A stretch of DNA of 35,113 nt, taken from positions 1 to 35,113 of IMG/VR virus record IMGVR_UViG_3300032116_000700, one strand, 5' to 3'. Below, in pieces: positions 7,988 through 16,000 of this stretch. The position numbers and the translations under genes were made by a program. Source of the stretch: a virus. How positions within the stretch are numbered: position 1 is the stretch's first letter; the number at the start of each line of letters is the position of its first letter. The notes beneath the pieces are model-generated. The model saw nothing but the letters and a program-made list of their open reading frames with translations. It made no database searches and was not told the DNA's origin.

Positions 7988-8354
7988 ACTTCCTCCAAAT
8001 TTCTTCAGTATGCGCGAGTAGTTTGTTAAAGTCATAGTGTGGTTTTCTCCCACTCTCAATATAATAGTGCGAGAGCGTTTCGGCAAGCGTTTTCTTCCAT
8101 AAATCGAAATTTTGCTTATCAAGATCGATGTAAAGTTTGATTGACTCTTCATTATAGCCAAGAATCTTCATTTGCTTTACCTTTGCCGTTTGGATGAACG
8201 CTGCCGACTCAACGCAAACAAGCAAAATTTTAAGAATGGCTGCTTCGTTCCTCTTGAACCAGTTTGAAGCATCACCAACATTCAATAAATAACTAAGGGA
8301 ATGATAGATTAAATAACCAATCAACATTCCAAAGACAACAGATAGCGTATGCAT
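7962..8354 (-). CDS. Hypothetical 130-aa protein with N-terminal membrane segment
   Basis: The start is ATG 8354, since the promoter at 8388-8415 and a terminator-like hairpin exclude the longer upstream frame. It reads MHTLSVVFGMLIGYLIYH, one predicted membrane segment, then a short loop, a second weakly hydrophobic helix (ILKILLVCVESAAF) and a charged helical C-terminus. The family is unknown. It is the first gene of a two-gene unit with the ClpP-like protease, and the overlap suggests translational coupling. Confidence 0.75.
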   Translation of the reverse strand: MHTLSVVFGMLIGYLIYHSLSYLLNVGDASNWFKRNEAAILKILLVCVESAAFIQTAKVKQMKILGYNEESIKLYIDLDKQNFDLWKKTLAETLSHYYIESGRKPHYDFNKLLAHTEEIWRKYEAEAKNG

Positions 8355-8369
8355 CTTGACCCCATAAAT

Positions 8370-8404
8370 AAAAACCGCTGTGTGTTTATTATAACACACA
8401 GCGG
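8370..8404 (-). terminator. Intrinsic terminator after the acidic 222-aa gene
   Basis: CCGCTGTGTGTT, a 6-nt loop, AACACACAGCGG, then TTTTTATTT on the coding strand. It stops transcripts of the 8428-9096 gene, yet its loop carries the -10 box of the next promoter. Confidence 0.75.
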
Positions 8405-8415
8405 CCAAGAGTCAA
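8388..8415 (-). promoter_or_regulatory. Sigma70-type promoter of the membrane protein/ClpP-like unit
   Basis: TTGACT (8415-8410), a 16-bp spacer and TATAAT (8393-8388), embedded in the terminator hairpin. Confidence 0.75.
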
Positions 8416-8427
8416 GAGGAAATTAAA

Positions 8428-9096
8428 TCACTTACCTTTGAGAATGCGCTTCATAATGCGGTCAGTAACTTCATTAATGGCTTCTGCGCGGGAGCGACGG
8501 GCAGGAGCAGCGCGGGGAGCAGGCTTGCGAGCAGGAGCAGCGCGGGGAGCAGGCTTGCGGCTTTCAGATAGACGAGCCATAACGCGGCGGGCAACTTCGG
8601 AAACGATTTCTTCTTCTGGTTCCATCCCTTCTTCTTCTTCTGGTTCCATTCCTTCTTCTTCTTCTTCTTCGGGGGGCATTTCTTCCATATCCATTTCTGG
8701 TTCTTCGGCAGGAGCCATTTCTTCTCCACTATCGTCAATAGAAATTGGCTCGTAGCCTTTAACACCACTTAGAGCGTCATTGAGTTTTTGGGCTAAGTCT
8801 TGTAGGGCAGTTTTAACGACAGAAGATACATCAACGTCGCTGCCACCCATATCCATCTCTTCATCGCCCATATCATCCATTTCGGCTTCATCGCCCATAC
8901 CCATAGGCTCTTCGGGAATTTCTTCTCCACCTTCTTCGGGCATATCATCTTCTTCATAAAGACTTTCTTCCATATGGTACCCTTCTCTGCGTGTATCTCC
9001 CATCTCTGATAGGAAATTTTCAGTAAGAGGGCCGAGGTTGGCGTACTTCATAAAGCGGCGGATCTCGCCTTCACTCAATAGTTGTTTCTTGCTCAT
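8428..9096 (-). CDS. Acidic low-complexity protein with basic Ala/Pro/Arg tail, probable virion or scaffold-type protein
   Basis: The 222-aa protein starts MSKKQLLSEGEIRRFMKYANL, an N-terminal amphipathic segment typical of phage head-associated proteins. The middle is dominated by Glu, Asp and Met (EEMDMG, PEEEEEEGMEPEEEEG). The last 60 residues are strongly basic, with KPAPRAAPAR twice and a final coiled segment (NEVTDRIMKRILKGK). The acidic-core and basic-end layout resembles scaffold or core proteins, and the ClpP-like protease downstream would be a suitable partner (inference). SD GGAGG precedes ATG 9096, two ACTATTTA(T/C) motifs lie upstream and a strong terminator follows. Confidence 0.85.
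   Translation of the reverse strand: MSKKQLLSEGEIRRFMKYANLGPLTENFLSEMGDTRREGYHMEESLYEEDDMPEEGGEEIPEEPMGMGDEAEMDDMGDEEMDMGGSDVDVSSVVKTALQDLAQKLNDALSGVKGYEPISIDDSGEEMAPAEEPEMDMEEMPPEEEEEEGMEPEEEEGMEPEEEIVSEVARRVMARLSESRKPAPRAAPARKPAPRAAPARRSRAEAINEVTDRIMKRILKGK
8501..8559 (-). repeat. 30-bp direct repeat encoding KPAPRAAPAR
   Basis: Two near-identical 29-bp copies at 8501-8529 and 8531-8559 with a period of 30 bp keep the reading frame. They duplicate a ten-residue basic Ala/Pro/Arg segment. Confidence 0.85.
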
Positions 9097-9190
9097 AGAA
9101 TTAATTCCTCCGATTCTTTAAGTAAATAGTGCTTTCCATAGGAAAGGTACTTTCACACATAAATAAATAGTCGTTTATTTCTCAAAAAAC
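9097..9190 (-). promoter_or_regulatory. Intergenic region with two ACTATTTA motifs and two small hairpins
   Basis: In transcription order: a 7-bp AT hairpin (9180-9174 with 9167-9161) overlapping ACTATTTATT (9171-9162), a CTTTCC-TAT-GGAAAG hairpin (9146-9132), a second motif ACTATTTACT (9130-9121), then SD GGAGG and ATG 9096. It probably terminates the IMPDH operon and starts late transcription of the acidic-protein gene. Confidence 0.5.
9121..9130 (-). promoter_or_regulatory. ACTATTTACT motif closest to the acidic-protein gene
   Basis: Coding-strand motif 24 nt before ATG 9096, just after the CTTTCC-TAT-GGAAAG hairpin. A second full ACTATTTATT lies at 9162-9171. Confidence 0.45.
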
Positions 9191-9508
9191 TCAACTTTCT
9201 TCTATCATATCAAAAATGGAGATAAGTTCATCATCAGACAAATTCAAGTCTCTCATTTGCTTTTCGCTCAACTGTCGTTTTACTCTGGATGCTCTTTCCC
9301 AGGTTTTTGGCATTTTGAGTTTCTTGGTCTTTATCTTGTCTATAAAGGCAAGAATGTTCTTATCTCCGTCTATGTAGCCCTGAATAATGTAGCGAAAGAA
9401 TAAAGCTTGTGAAAGGTGATCGCGGTCTAATGCGATCTTTAGATCGGCACAACGTTTATCTGATTCGTAGAAAACTATCTTCTTACTTGTTGTGCCGTTG
9501 TTGCTCAT
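9191..9508 (-). CDS. Hypothetical 105-aa protein downstream of IMPDH
   Basis: The function is unknown. The centre (ADLKIALDRDHLSQALFFRY then IIQGYIDGD) has the strand-helix-helix order of a ribbon-helix-helix-like domain. It is followed by a basic stretch (KIKTKKLKMPKTWERASRVKRQ) and an acidic C-terminal helix. It starts inside the guaB stop codon (ATGA, 9508-9505) and is the last gene of the operon from the 11581-11609 promoter. Confidence 0.75.
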   Translation of the reverse strand: MSNNGTTSKKIVFYESDKRCADLKIALDRDHLSQALFFRYIIQGYIDGDKNILAFIDKIKTKKLKMPKTWERASRVKRQLSEKQMRDLNLSDDELISIFDMIEES

Positions 9509-10560
9509 GCTAGGTTCCTAACGTGCGTGCTGCTCTCAACTTGACCGGCATGAGTTTGGATAATGAACTTTGACTTGGTTTGTAATTGAACGATGTTTCT
9601 TGCTCCGCTGTAAGAGAAGCCTGAACGAATGCCTACTTTGATTTCGTCAAACACACCGGAAACTGGACCCTTGTGGCGAACCTGTGAGGAAATGCCTTCA
9701 ATAGAAGAAACACGACCTCTCCACGCTGTTTGTGCTTCACGGGAAGCCATTCCACGATAAGCCTTGTAATAACTACCATTACTGAAATAAATTTCCCCTG
9801 GTGTCTCGTCGGTTCCAGCAAGCATAGAACCAAGCATTACAGCGTCAGCACCAGCGGCAAGGGCCTTTACAATGTCGCCAGAGGTTCTGATGCCTCCGTC
9901 AGCAATAATAGCAGCAGGAGTAGCCGATTCTTGATAATTCACTACGTCAAAGATGCTTTGTAGAGTTGGAACGCCGTGTCCTGTCTGAATGCGAGTAGAG
10001 CAGATAGAACCGCCGCCGACTCCGACTCGGACTGAATCAGCACCCCAGTTAGATAGATCGGTAAATGCTTCGGTTGTTGCGATGTTTCCGGCCATAATGT
10101 GAATCTTACTTCCGTAAGAATCGCGAAGGTTCTCTATCATTCTACGAACGGCGATGTGATGCCCATGTGCTACGTCAATGCATAGAACATTTACACCAGT
10201 AAAACAAAGCATTTTTGCTCTTGCAAGTTCCTCTGGTGTTGTTCCAACAGCAGCACCAATAACAACGCTTGGAGCATTAGTAGCGAGCATTACCTTATCT
10301 CTTGCCTTCTCAAACATAGCAAGTTGATCCTGTGGGTTGTTATAGCGATGAAGAATAGGAAGACCACCGTTCATTACAACGGCAGCAGCCATTTCTTCAT
10401 TTACAACCGTGTCCATAGGTGAGGAAACAATAGGTGCTTCTAGAACAATGTCCTTGAGTTTTGTTCCAATATCTACTTCTGCTCTTGACTCAATGTCGCT
10501 GAATTGGGGCACAAGCAAAACATCATCAAACGTCATCGTCTGTCGTAGGTTCTTGAACAT
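9505..10560 (-). CDS. guaB: IMP dehydrogenase/GMP reductase family enzyme without CBS domains
   Basis: This 351-aa (beta/alpha)8-barrel enzyme starts [20 protein letters not shown] and has SSPMDTVV, the catalytic-loop [11 protein letters not shown] with Cys187, [35 protein letters not shown] and RHKGPVSGV. The C-terminus [10 protein letters not shown] follows the IMPDH pattern (AG..ESHPH) more than GMP reductase, so oxidation of IMP to XMP for GTP synthesis is favoured. The CBS regulatory module normally inserted after about residue 90 is missing, which would remove allosteric nucleotide control. Its start lies 35 nt inside the preceding gene. Confidence 0.93.
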   Translation of the reverse strand: MFKNLRQTMTFDDVLLVPQFSDIESRAEVDIGTKLKDIVLEAPIVSSPMDTVVNEEMAAAVVMNGGLPILHRYNNPQDQLAMFEKARDKVMLATNAPSVVIGAAVGTTPEELARAKMLCFTGVNVLCIDVAHGHHIAVRRMIENLRDSYGSKIHIMAGNIATTEAFTDLSNWGADSVRVGVGGGSICSTRIQTGHGVPTLQSIFDVVNYQESATPAAIIADGGIRTSGDIVKALAAGADAVMLGSMLAGTDETPGEIYFSNGSYYKAYRGMASREAQTAWRGRVSSIEGISSQVRHKGPVSGVFDEIKVGIRSGFSYSGARNIVQLQTKSKFIIQTHAGQVESSTHVRNLA

Positions 10561-10837
10561 TACTCTTTCCTTCTAGGTGTTGTTTGAATTCAGAAATAAG
10601 TTGCTGGGCTTTGTTCCAACATTCGGGGCAATAAAGACGAACGTTGCCCTTATCTTGGACCACAAACCAAGTTTCAGCCATTTCTTTACTCTTCTTATCA
10701 AACGGGGCTTCGCAAGTCAAACAAAAATCCGGGAGTTTGCTAAACATCATTATTTGCTCTCCCATCTTTTGTTGTGCTGGGTCGTTGCCTTGTTTGGCTG
10801 CTTCCCTGGATAATGCTCTTCGTTGTTCTCTATTCAT
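10526..10837 (-). CDS. Small zinc-finger-like protein, 103 aa
   Basis: It begins MNREQRRALSREAAKQ, then carries CLTC (about residues 39-42) and CPEC (about 70-73), a four-Cys zinc-ribbon arrangement, with a polar C-terminus. No named family was recognised. It overlaps dut by ATGA at 10837-10834 and guaB by 35 nt, placing it in the nucleotide-metabolism operon. Confidence 0.75.
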   Translation of the reverse strand: MNREQRRALSREAAKQGNDPAQQKMGEQIMMFSKLPDFCLTCEAPFDKKSKEMAETWFVVQDKGNVRLYCPECWNKAQQLISEFKQHLEGKSNVQEPTTDDDV

Positions 10838-11292
10838 CGTCCCGTGCTTCCCAGCGCACCATCGCCGCGATTAGAAATGGTAATAGGATACCAACTATTA
10901 ATGTTGTCGTCGCCAGCAGCCACGAAACGAACAGGAACAACTGGAATAACTACGCCCTGGGCGATCTTATCGCCAGCCTGAATAAACTGGGTGTCGGGGC
11001 CGATGTTGTGAAGGTTCACAAACACCTCGCCGTCATAACCGGAATCAACAACACAAGCGCCAACAATAAGCTTTCGCTTTGCGGCAACACCAGAGCGGTT
11101 CATAATTTGCATCATGTAGCCGTGTGGAATACCAAATTTTAGACCAGTTCCCAGAACTACGGACTGCCCTGGCTCAACGCGGACAGTAGAGCCGTCAGAA
11201 GGGTTGAATGGAATGTCTAGCCCTGCGTCAGACGGATTCGCTCGCGTTGGAAAATGGCTCGCGTGTGGTAGAGCGTAATATTCCAGGATCAA
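10834..11292 (-). CDS. dut: dUTPase (trimeric dUTP pyrophosphatase)
   Basis: The enzyme hydrolyses dUTP to dUMP and PPi, limiting uracil in DNA and feeding ThyX (20455-21174). All five dUTPase motifs are present in order: SDAGLDI, NRSGVA, VVDSGYDGEV (catalytic Asp), GDKIAQGVV and RGDGALGSTG near the C-terminus. The 152-aa length is standard. It overlaps the preceding gene by 4 nt and the following gene by ATGA. Confidence 0.97.
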   Translation of the reverse strand: MILEYYALPHASHFPTRANPSDAGLDIPFNPSDGSTVRVEPGQSVVLGTGLKFGIPHGYMMQIMNRSGVAAKRKLIVGACVVDSGYDGEVFVNLHNIGPDTQFIQAGDKIAQGVVIPVVPVRFVAAGDDNINSWYPITISNRGDGALGSTGR

Positions 11293-11558
11293 CGGGCACC
11301 CCGAAGAGTCTGGTAAGCCTCGGCCAAGTCTTCCAGGCTTTCATTCTTCTTCAACATTCGGTAAGCACGGGTAATGGTAGAAATGTCTTCCTTGGAAAGA
11401 AAGCCATTCTTCACAAAGTCAGAACGCAGTTCGCGCTTTGACTCCTTGAAAGGCTCCATAGCATCCTCAATAGCCTTCAAGTTGCGAATGTACTCAACAA
11501 GTTTCTCGCCCTTGCTCGCAAGGTCGGTACCAACATCATCTTCAATTTCGTCAAACAT
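11289..11558 (-). CDS. Small helical 89-aa protein, GapR/DUF2312-like in layout
   Basis: The start is ATG 11558 with SD AAGGGAGA; the promoter -10 box at 11581-11586 rules out the longer upstream frame. It is an all-helical charged protein: LVEYIRNLKAIEDAMEP...KRELRSDFVKNGFLSKEDISTITRAYRMLKK. The order of a coiled helix with IE, then GF..K.I..I.R..RMLKK, resembles GapR-type DNA-binding proteins, but this is a weak inference. It is the first gene of the dut-guaB operon. Confidence 0.75.
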   Translation of the reverse strand: MFDEIEDDVGTDLASKGEKLVEYIRNLKAIEDAMEPFKESKRELRSDFVKNGFLSKEDISTITRAYRMLKKNESLEDLAEAYQTLRGAR

Positions 11559-11580
11559 ATTATCTCCCTTTTGTTTTATT

Positions 11581-11609
11581 ATTATAGCGTGGAATGGGTC
11601 GGCGGTCAA
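11581..11609 (-). promoter_or_regulatory. Sigma70-type promoter of the dut-guaB operon
   Basis: TTGACC (11609-11604), a 17-bp spacer and TATAAT (11586-11581), a near-perfect match. The -35 box contains the uvsE stop codon TGA (11608-11606). Confidence 0.88.
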
Positions 11610-12568
11610 GCCGAAAGTGTCTGAATTTTGTGAGCGCGAAGAACGGACGCAACAGCAAGTTCTTTCATCTTTGCCTCGATCATGCAGTCAAACTCTACAC
11701 CGTGGTTGTTAGGCAAAGAAAGAACGTAATCGGAATGTGCTTGTGGCTTGATCTTTGGGTTCTTTTGCTCAATAGAACGGCTCTCGGAATAATGAACGAC
11801 TGGCTTTACATCTCCCCAGGTAGAAGCGGCAAGAAGCAAAGCATCACTTTCGCTTTGTCCTCCGTCGCATAGCGAGTGGTGATGATAGTCAAAGACAATA
11901 GGAATGCCGATCTTCTTGTGGATCAAGTTGTAAAGATCAGCAGTAGAATAAAGGCTGGTCTTATCGTCATTCTCAACGGTCAAACGGGTCTTGACCGAAT
12001 CGGACAAACGATCAAAGTTGCGACAAAATGAATCGCTTGCCTTGTTCTTGTCTCCGTAGGTTGCTCCAACGTGAATGTTGATCTTACCCCAAGGACTTTG
12101 AGGAAGGTTGAGTTTGTCGTGGATCCAACCGTGAATTTCCAGATCGCGAACTGTCTGCTGAATAACACGCTCGTCAGAAGAAGCAAGTTTGTTGAACGGT
12201 CCAGGGTGAGCCGTTAGACGCAGGTTATTAGCAGCAGCAAACTCGCCGCAACGCCGGAGAACAGAAACAATTTGATCGTGATCGGGCAGTTGCTCAAAGC
12301 GGTAGTCGGAAGCCCAAGGCATAATGTCCGAGGACATTCGGTAGAACTTGTAGCCGTTCTGGTTGTTCCAAACAAGGATCTTGAATAGATCCTTTACGTT
12401 TTGGAGAGCAAGTTGGGAAGCATAAGCGACACCGCGCTTCTCAAAAGTAGAGCGGATCATAGACCGGTTTGTAGTGATAGGCTCGGTCTTCTTTGGCTTT
12501 CCACCGTACTCGGTTGGATAAGAAAGTTGCATGTTGATGCACGCATAACCGTAATTGATGATAGACAC
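11606..12568 (-). CDS. uvsE: UV damage endonuclease (UvsE/UVDE)
   Basis: This TIM-barrel endonuclease nicks DNA 5' to UV photoproducts. The 320 aa contain the family's hallmarks: NYGYACIN at the start, YRMSSDIMPWAS, LTAHPGPFNKLAS, INIHVGATYGDK, LTVENDD and IVFDYHHH, which carry the expected His/Glu/Asp metal ligands. It starts with GTG at 12568, SD AGAGG five nt before, hidden in a predicted hairpin. It is transcribed alone from its own promoter, and the next promoter overlaps its stop codon. Confidence 0.95.
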   Translation of the reverse strand: MSIINYGYACINMQLSYPTEYGGKPKKTEPITTNRSMIRSTFEKRGVAYASQLALQNVKDLFKILVWNNQNGYKFYRMSSDIMPWASDYRFEQLPDHDQIVSVLRRCGEFAAANNLRLTAHPGPFNKLASSDERVIQQTVRDLEIHGWIHDKLNLPQSPWGKINIHVGATYGDKNKASDSFCRNFDRLSDSVKTRLTVENDDKTSLYSTADLYNLIHKKIGIPIVFDYHHHSLCDGGQSESDALLLAASTWGDVKPVVHYSESRSIEQKNPKIKPQAHSDYVLSLPNNHGVEFDCMIEAKMKELAVASVLRAHKIQTLSA

Positions 12569-12569
12569 T

Positions 12570-12615
12570 CTGACCTCTTGTTTTTACTCCACTATAATAG
12601 CAGAGCAGAGGCCAG
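12570..12615 (-). promoter_or_regulatory. Inverted repeat hiding the uvsE ribosome site
   Basis: CTGGCCTCT (12615-12607) can pair with AGAGGTCAG (12578-12570), 9 bp with one G-U, around a loop that holds the -10 box TATTAT. The 3' arm is the uvsE SD. Confidence 0.5.
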
Positions 12616-12622
12616 CGGTCAA
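12594..12622 (-). promoter_or_regulatory. Sigma70-type promoter of uvsE
   Basis: TTGACC (12622-12617), a 17-bp spacer and TATTAT (12599-12594). Confidence 0.8.
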
Positions 12623-12634
12623 GTCAAGAGAACG

Positions 12635-13048
12635 TCAATCGGCTTTGTTCTTCTTTTGCCACTTAAACGAACTTTCATCCGTCTTTATTGGACCACCGGC
12701 AGCCCAGGTAGAGCAAGTCCTGCGAGAATGGCACTTGAATTGATGCATCCAACAATAACCAAATTCTCCTGGACCTTCTATCTGCTCGTCATTTACGGGC
12801 ATACACTTCTTCATTCTTGGTGAAATGTCAAAAGCAACGCAGTTTCCACAAAGGCTTTTCTTTGCTTCTTCTACTGTTGCGTCCCACTTCTTGGCTATTT
12901 TATTCCAATAGTCCATAGAAGGTTCATTTGGGTTTAGGGGGCCGTAGTGGTAGTCCTCTACGGCGTGATCCCTATTATCGGTGTTTAGTTTTAGGTCTTG
13001 TGTTGCCTTGGGGCAAGGGGAAGAACCGGCAAATGTTATTTTTATCAT
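12635..13048 (-). CDS. Cysteine-rich conserved phage-type protein, 137 aa
   Basis: It carries a cysteine cluster in the second half: CGNC, then C (KKCMP), then YCWMHQFKCHSRRTCSTW and GGPI, six to seven Cys with His. This is likely a zinc or iron-sulfur binding module. The N-terminal part (MDYWNKIAKKWDATVEEAKKSLCGNC) is helical. The family is not named with confidence. An ACTATTTATT motif lies 11 nt upstream, within a hairpin that covers SD TGAGG; late expression is inferred. Confidence 0.82.
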   Translation of the reverse strand: MIKITFAGSSPCPKATQDLKLNTDNRDHAVEDYHYGPLNPNEPSMDYWNKIAKKWDATVEEAKKSLCGNCVAFDISPRMKKCMPVNDEQIEGPGEFGYCWMHQFKCHSRRTCSTWAAGGPIKTDESSFKWQKKNKAD

Positions 13049-13083
13049 TTTGACCTCACAATAAATAGTCTTATGAGGCCAAA
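13049..13083 (-). promoter_or_regulatory. Inverted repeat hiding the SD of the Cys-rich gene, motif in loop
   Basis: TTTGGCCTCA (13083-13074, last codons of dnaE) pairs with TGAGGTCAAA (13058-13049), 10 bp with one G-U. The loop contains the dnaE stop and ACTATTTATT. Confidence 0.55.
13060..13069 (-). promoter_or_regulatory. ACTATTTATT motif upstream of the Cys-rich gene
   Basis: The coding-strand motif ends 11 nt before ATG 13048. If it is a -10 element, the leader would be very short and the SD might be clipped. This is the weakest fit among the eight copies. Confidence 0.4.
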
Positions 13084-16000
13084 CACTTCCAAAACTTACC
13101 GATTCTTCCTCTTGTTGAGAAGCCCCATTCGTCGTTGTAGTCGGGCTTCACAAGGTAAGGCTTATTGACCTCCAACCTATCTCCCATCGCAACATCAACG
13201 CCCCAACAACGGACAGTCACGATAGCAGAGTTGGAATCAACAACCTCAACTTGGAAATATTCTTTACCTGTTGCTGTTCTCTTTGCTGTGATCTTTCTTG
13301 GAATACACCAAGTAAGTTGTAGGTTTCCGTCAAACTCGGAAATGGGTGGGATCATTTTCTCTTCCAACTTTTCCAACGTTTCTGGTGAAACAACCTTGGA
13401 TAGTGGGAACTCACCAGTTAGTTCTGTGAGGAACTGAATTTCTTCTTCTGTTGTAAAGTCTCCTTCTGGTGCGTAAAGAGAAATGTTCTCTTCTAGGTTC
13501 TTTGGCTTTCTTGGGCGATCAACAGCAACAGCAGTCCAGAAATGCTTCTTACCAGTAAAACGACTATCAATAAGAACATTCAAGGTTCCAGACCGGACAA
13601 GAACATCAATTGTCTTCTTATTTAGTTTGGAATAACGCATCTTGTCGTTGAATAGGAAGTCCTCAACCTTACGGAAAGGACGACCCTTGTAAATTTCCTC
13701 AATAGCAGTTTCACCAAGTCCCTTGATAGAAGTAAGAGGTTGGATCAAACTTGTTCCGTCCTCGCTGATCTCCCAGTAAGTTCCAGAAGTGTTGATGTTT
13801 AGAGGCTCAATTCCATAACCAAATGACTTGGCGATAGAAATAGCCTTCTCCTTCTTTGTTTCTGGCTCTTTATCAAGGAAGGCGGCAAGCCATTCACACT
13901 CGTAATGCGTGAATAACCAAGCGCATTGATAAGAAATAATAGAATAGCAAACAGCGTGCGACTTGTTGAAGCCATAACCAGAGAAGAACTTGAATTTCTC
14001 CCAAAGGTCATTAGCAGCCTTGGCCGTCATTCCCTTTTCAACACAACCCTCAATAAAGCGGTCATAAAGCGATTGAAGAACCTTATCGGTCTTTCCTGTG
14101 CCCTTCTTGGTTAGAACCTTACGAAGTGAGTTGCCTTCATCAAGGGAAATGTTCTTGCCGAGTTTGTGAGCCAGCAAGGCAATTTGTTCCTGGAAGATAA
14201 GGAACCCGTAGGTTTCTTCGGTTACGTTCTTGTATTCTTGGTTGTAGTACTCCACAAGCAAAGGTGCTTCCTTCGCCTCAATGTAGTCCTTATCTACGCC
14301 AGCAGACAAAGGACCGGGGCGATAGATAGAGGTAATAGCAGAAAGATCGATAATGTTGTTAGGCTTTGCTTGCTTACAAAGCTTCTGAACTCCATTCTCG
14401 GTGAACTGGAAAACACCAGCCCACTTACCCTTATGAAAGACCTTCTTGTAGACTTTCTTATCATTCATATCCAAAACGTCTGGATGTAGGAACTTATCGT
14501 AATAAGCACGAATATCGTTGTAAGTCGGCTCCTGAACCCCGTGATGACGCTTTAGAATGTGCCGAATAGCACCTTCGATCATTCGGAGTGTAGAAAGACC
14601 AAGAATATCAAACTTGATGAACCCAAGAGGTTCCAAGTGTCGGACGTTCTGACCTTCGGACCAAGGAGTTTGACGAACGTTCTTGGAAGAAATGAGGGGC
14701 ATGTAGTTATCAAGGTTCTCCGCGACAACAACGCCGCCAGCGTGGCGAGAGCAAGAACGCACCTGACCGTGTAGAGCGTCAATGTGGTTTGCTACATCGG
14801 GGTAGTTCCGCAAGAATGCTTGTAGGCTGGGTGAAAACTCCTTTACCTCCTCAAAGGTCGGCGTGTAAACACCAGCCTTGATGCCGTGTCGCTGCTTCGC
14901 AAGTGGCGTAGCCTCGGACATCATCTTACTTGTAACCTTATTCACCTCGGGAAAGGGAATGTTGTAAAGTTTGGAAATGTCCTTGATAAGCGACTTTAAT
15001 TGTAGTGTGTTCCAGTTAGAGATAGGAACAACGGTGTTGTCTCCCCATTTCTGGATAAGAGTATCCTTGATAACCATAGGGTCAGCAACGTCAAAGTCAA
15101 TGTCTGGATAGTCGGTTGCGTCAGCACGGAGGAACCGTGAGAACAGGAGATCGTACTTGATAGGATCAACCTGGGTGATCTCCAAAGCATAAGCGACCAA
15201 AGAACCAGCAGCAGACCCACGACCGGGACCAGTAAGCATGTGTTCGTTGGAAATAGCGGCGATCTGGTTCATAGTAAGGAAGTACTTTGAGAACCCACGA
15301 TCAGCAATAACACCCAACTCATAACGTAGCCTCTCAACATATTCGTTGTTGGTGTGAAGACCCTTCTTACGCAAACCCTCCATAGAGAACTTTTCCAAGG
15401 CGGAATCAGCAGTCTCACCAGCAGGAACAACAAAGCTTGGAAGCCTTACGGTAGTGTCTGGCTCAAAAGCCTCAATTCGCTCAAAAGCGATCTTGTGTGT
15501 CTCGGTAATAGAGTTCATCACCAAGTCATCATCATAAGAAGCACCGCAAAGAGCAGAGTACTTCTTGTAAGAAGCCCACATTTGATCGCCGTTCTTGGGG
15601 TAAAGTTCATAGCCGATCTCATCAACAGAAGCAGGTAGTTCGCTCTCATTCGCCCATTCAGGACGACCAGAACCAAGCCAGCCAAGACGCTTGTAAAGTT
15701 CGCGGTCCTTCCAAGCATTATTGTTTGGATAGTGCGAATCAGCAGTAGAGATAAGTTTTACCCCAAACTCCTTACAAACTTGAATAATAAACTGGTTCAA
15801 GGAATGTTGCTCGGGAATGTTGTTCCATTGGAGTTCGCCATACCAGCGGTCGCCAAAAATAGAAACCATGTTGCGAGTAAGTTCGCGCATAGCGTCCAGA
15901 ATAGCCTCTGTGCCCTTGTCGCGGTTCTCCCAATAACAACCAGCATAGACACCGCCAAGACATGCAGAAGACGCAATAATGCCTTCTGAATGCTTACGGA

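Larger units (their letters stand above)
8355..8416 (-). promoter_or_regulatory. Nested hairpins combining promoter, terminator-like stem and hidden SD
   Basis: The outer stem pairs CTTGACTC (8416-8409, overlapping the -35 box) with GGGTCAAG (8362-8355, the SD of the 8354 gene), 8 bp with one G-U. The inner stem is a perfect 12 bp (8404-8393 with 8386-8375), its loop holds part of the -10 box, and it is followed by TTTTTATTTAT. Confidence 0.6.
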
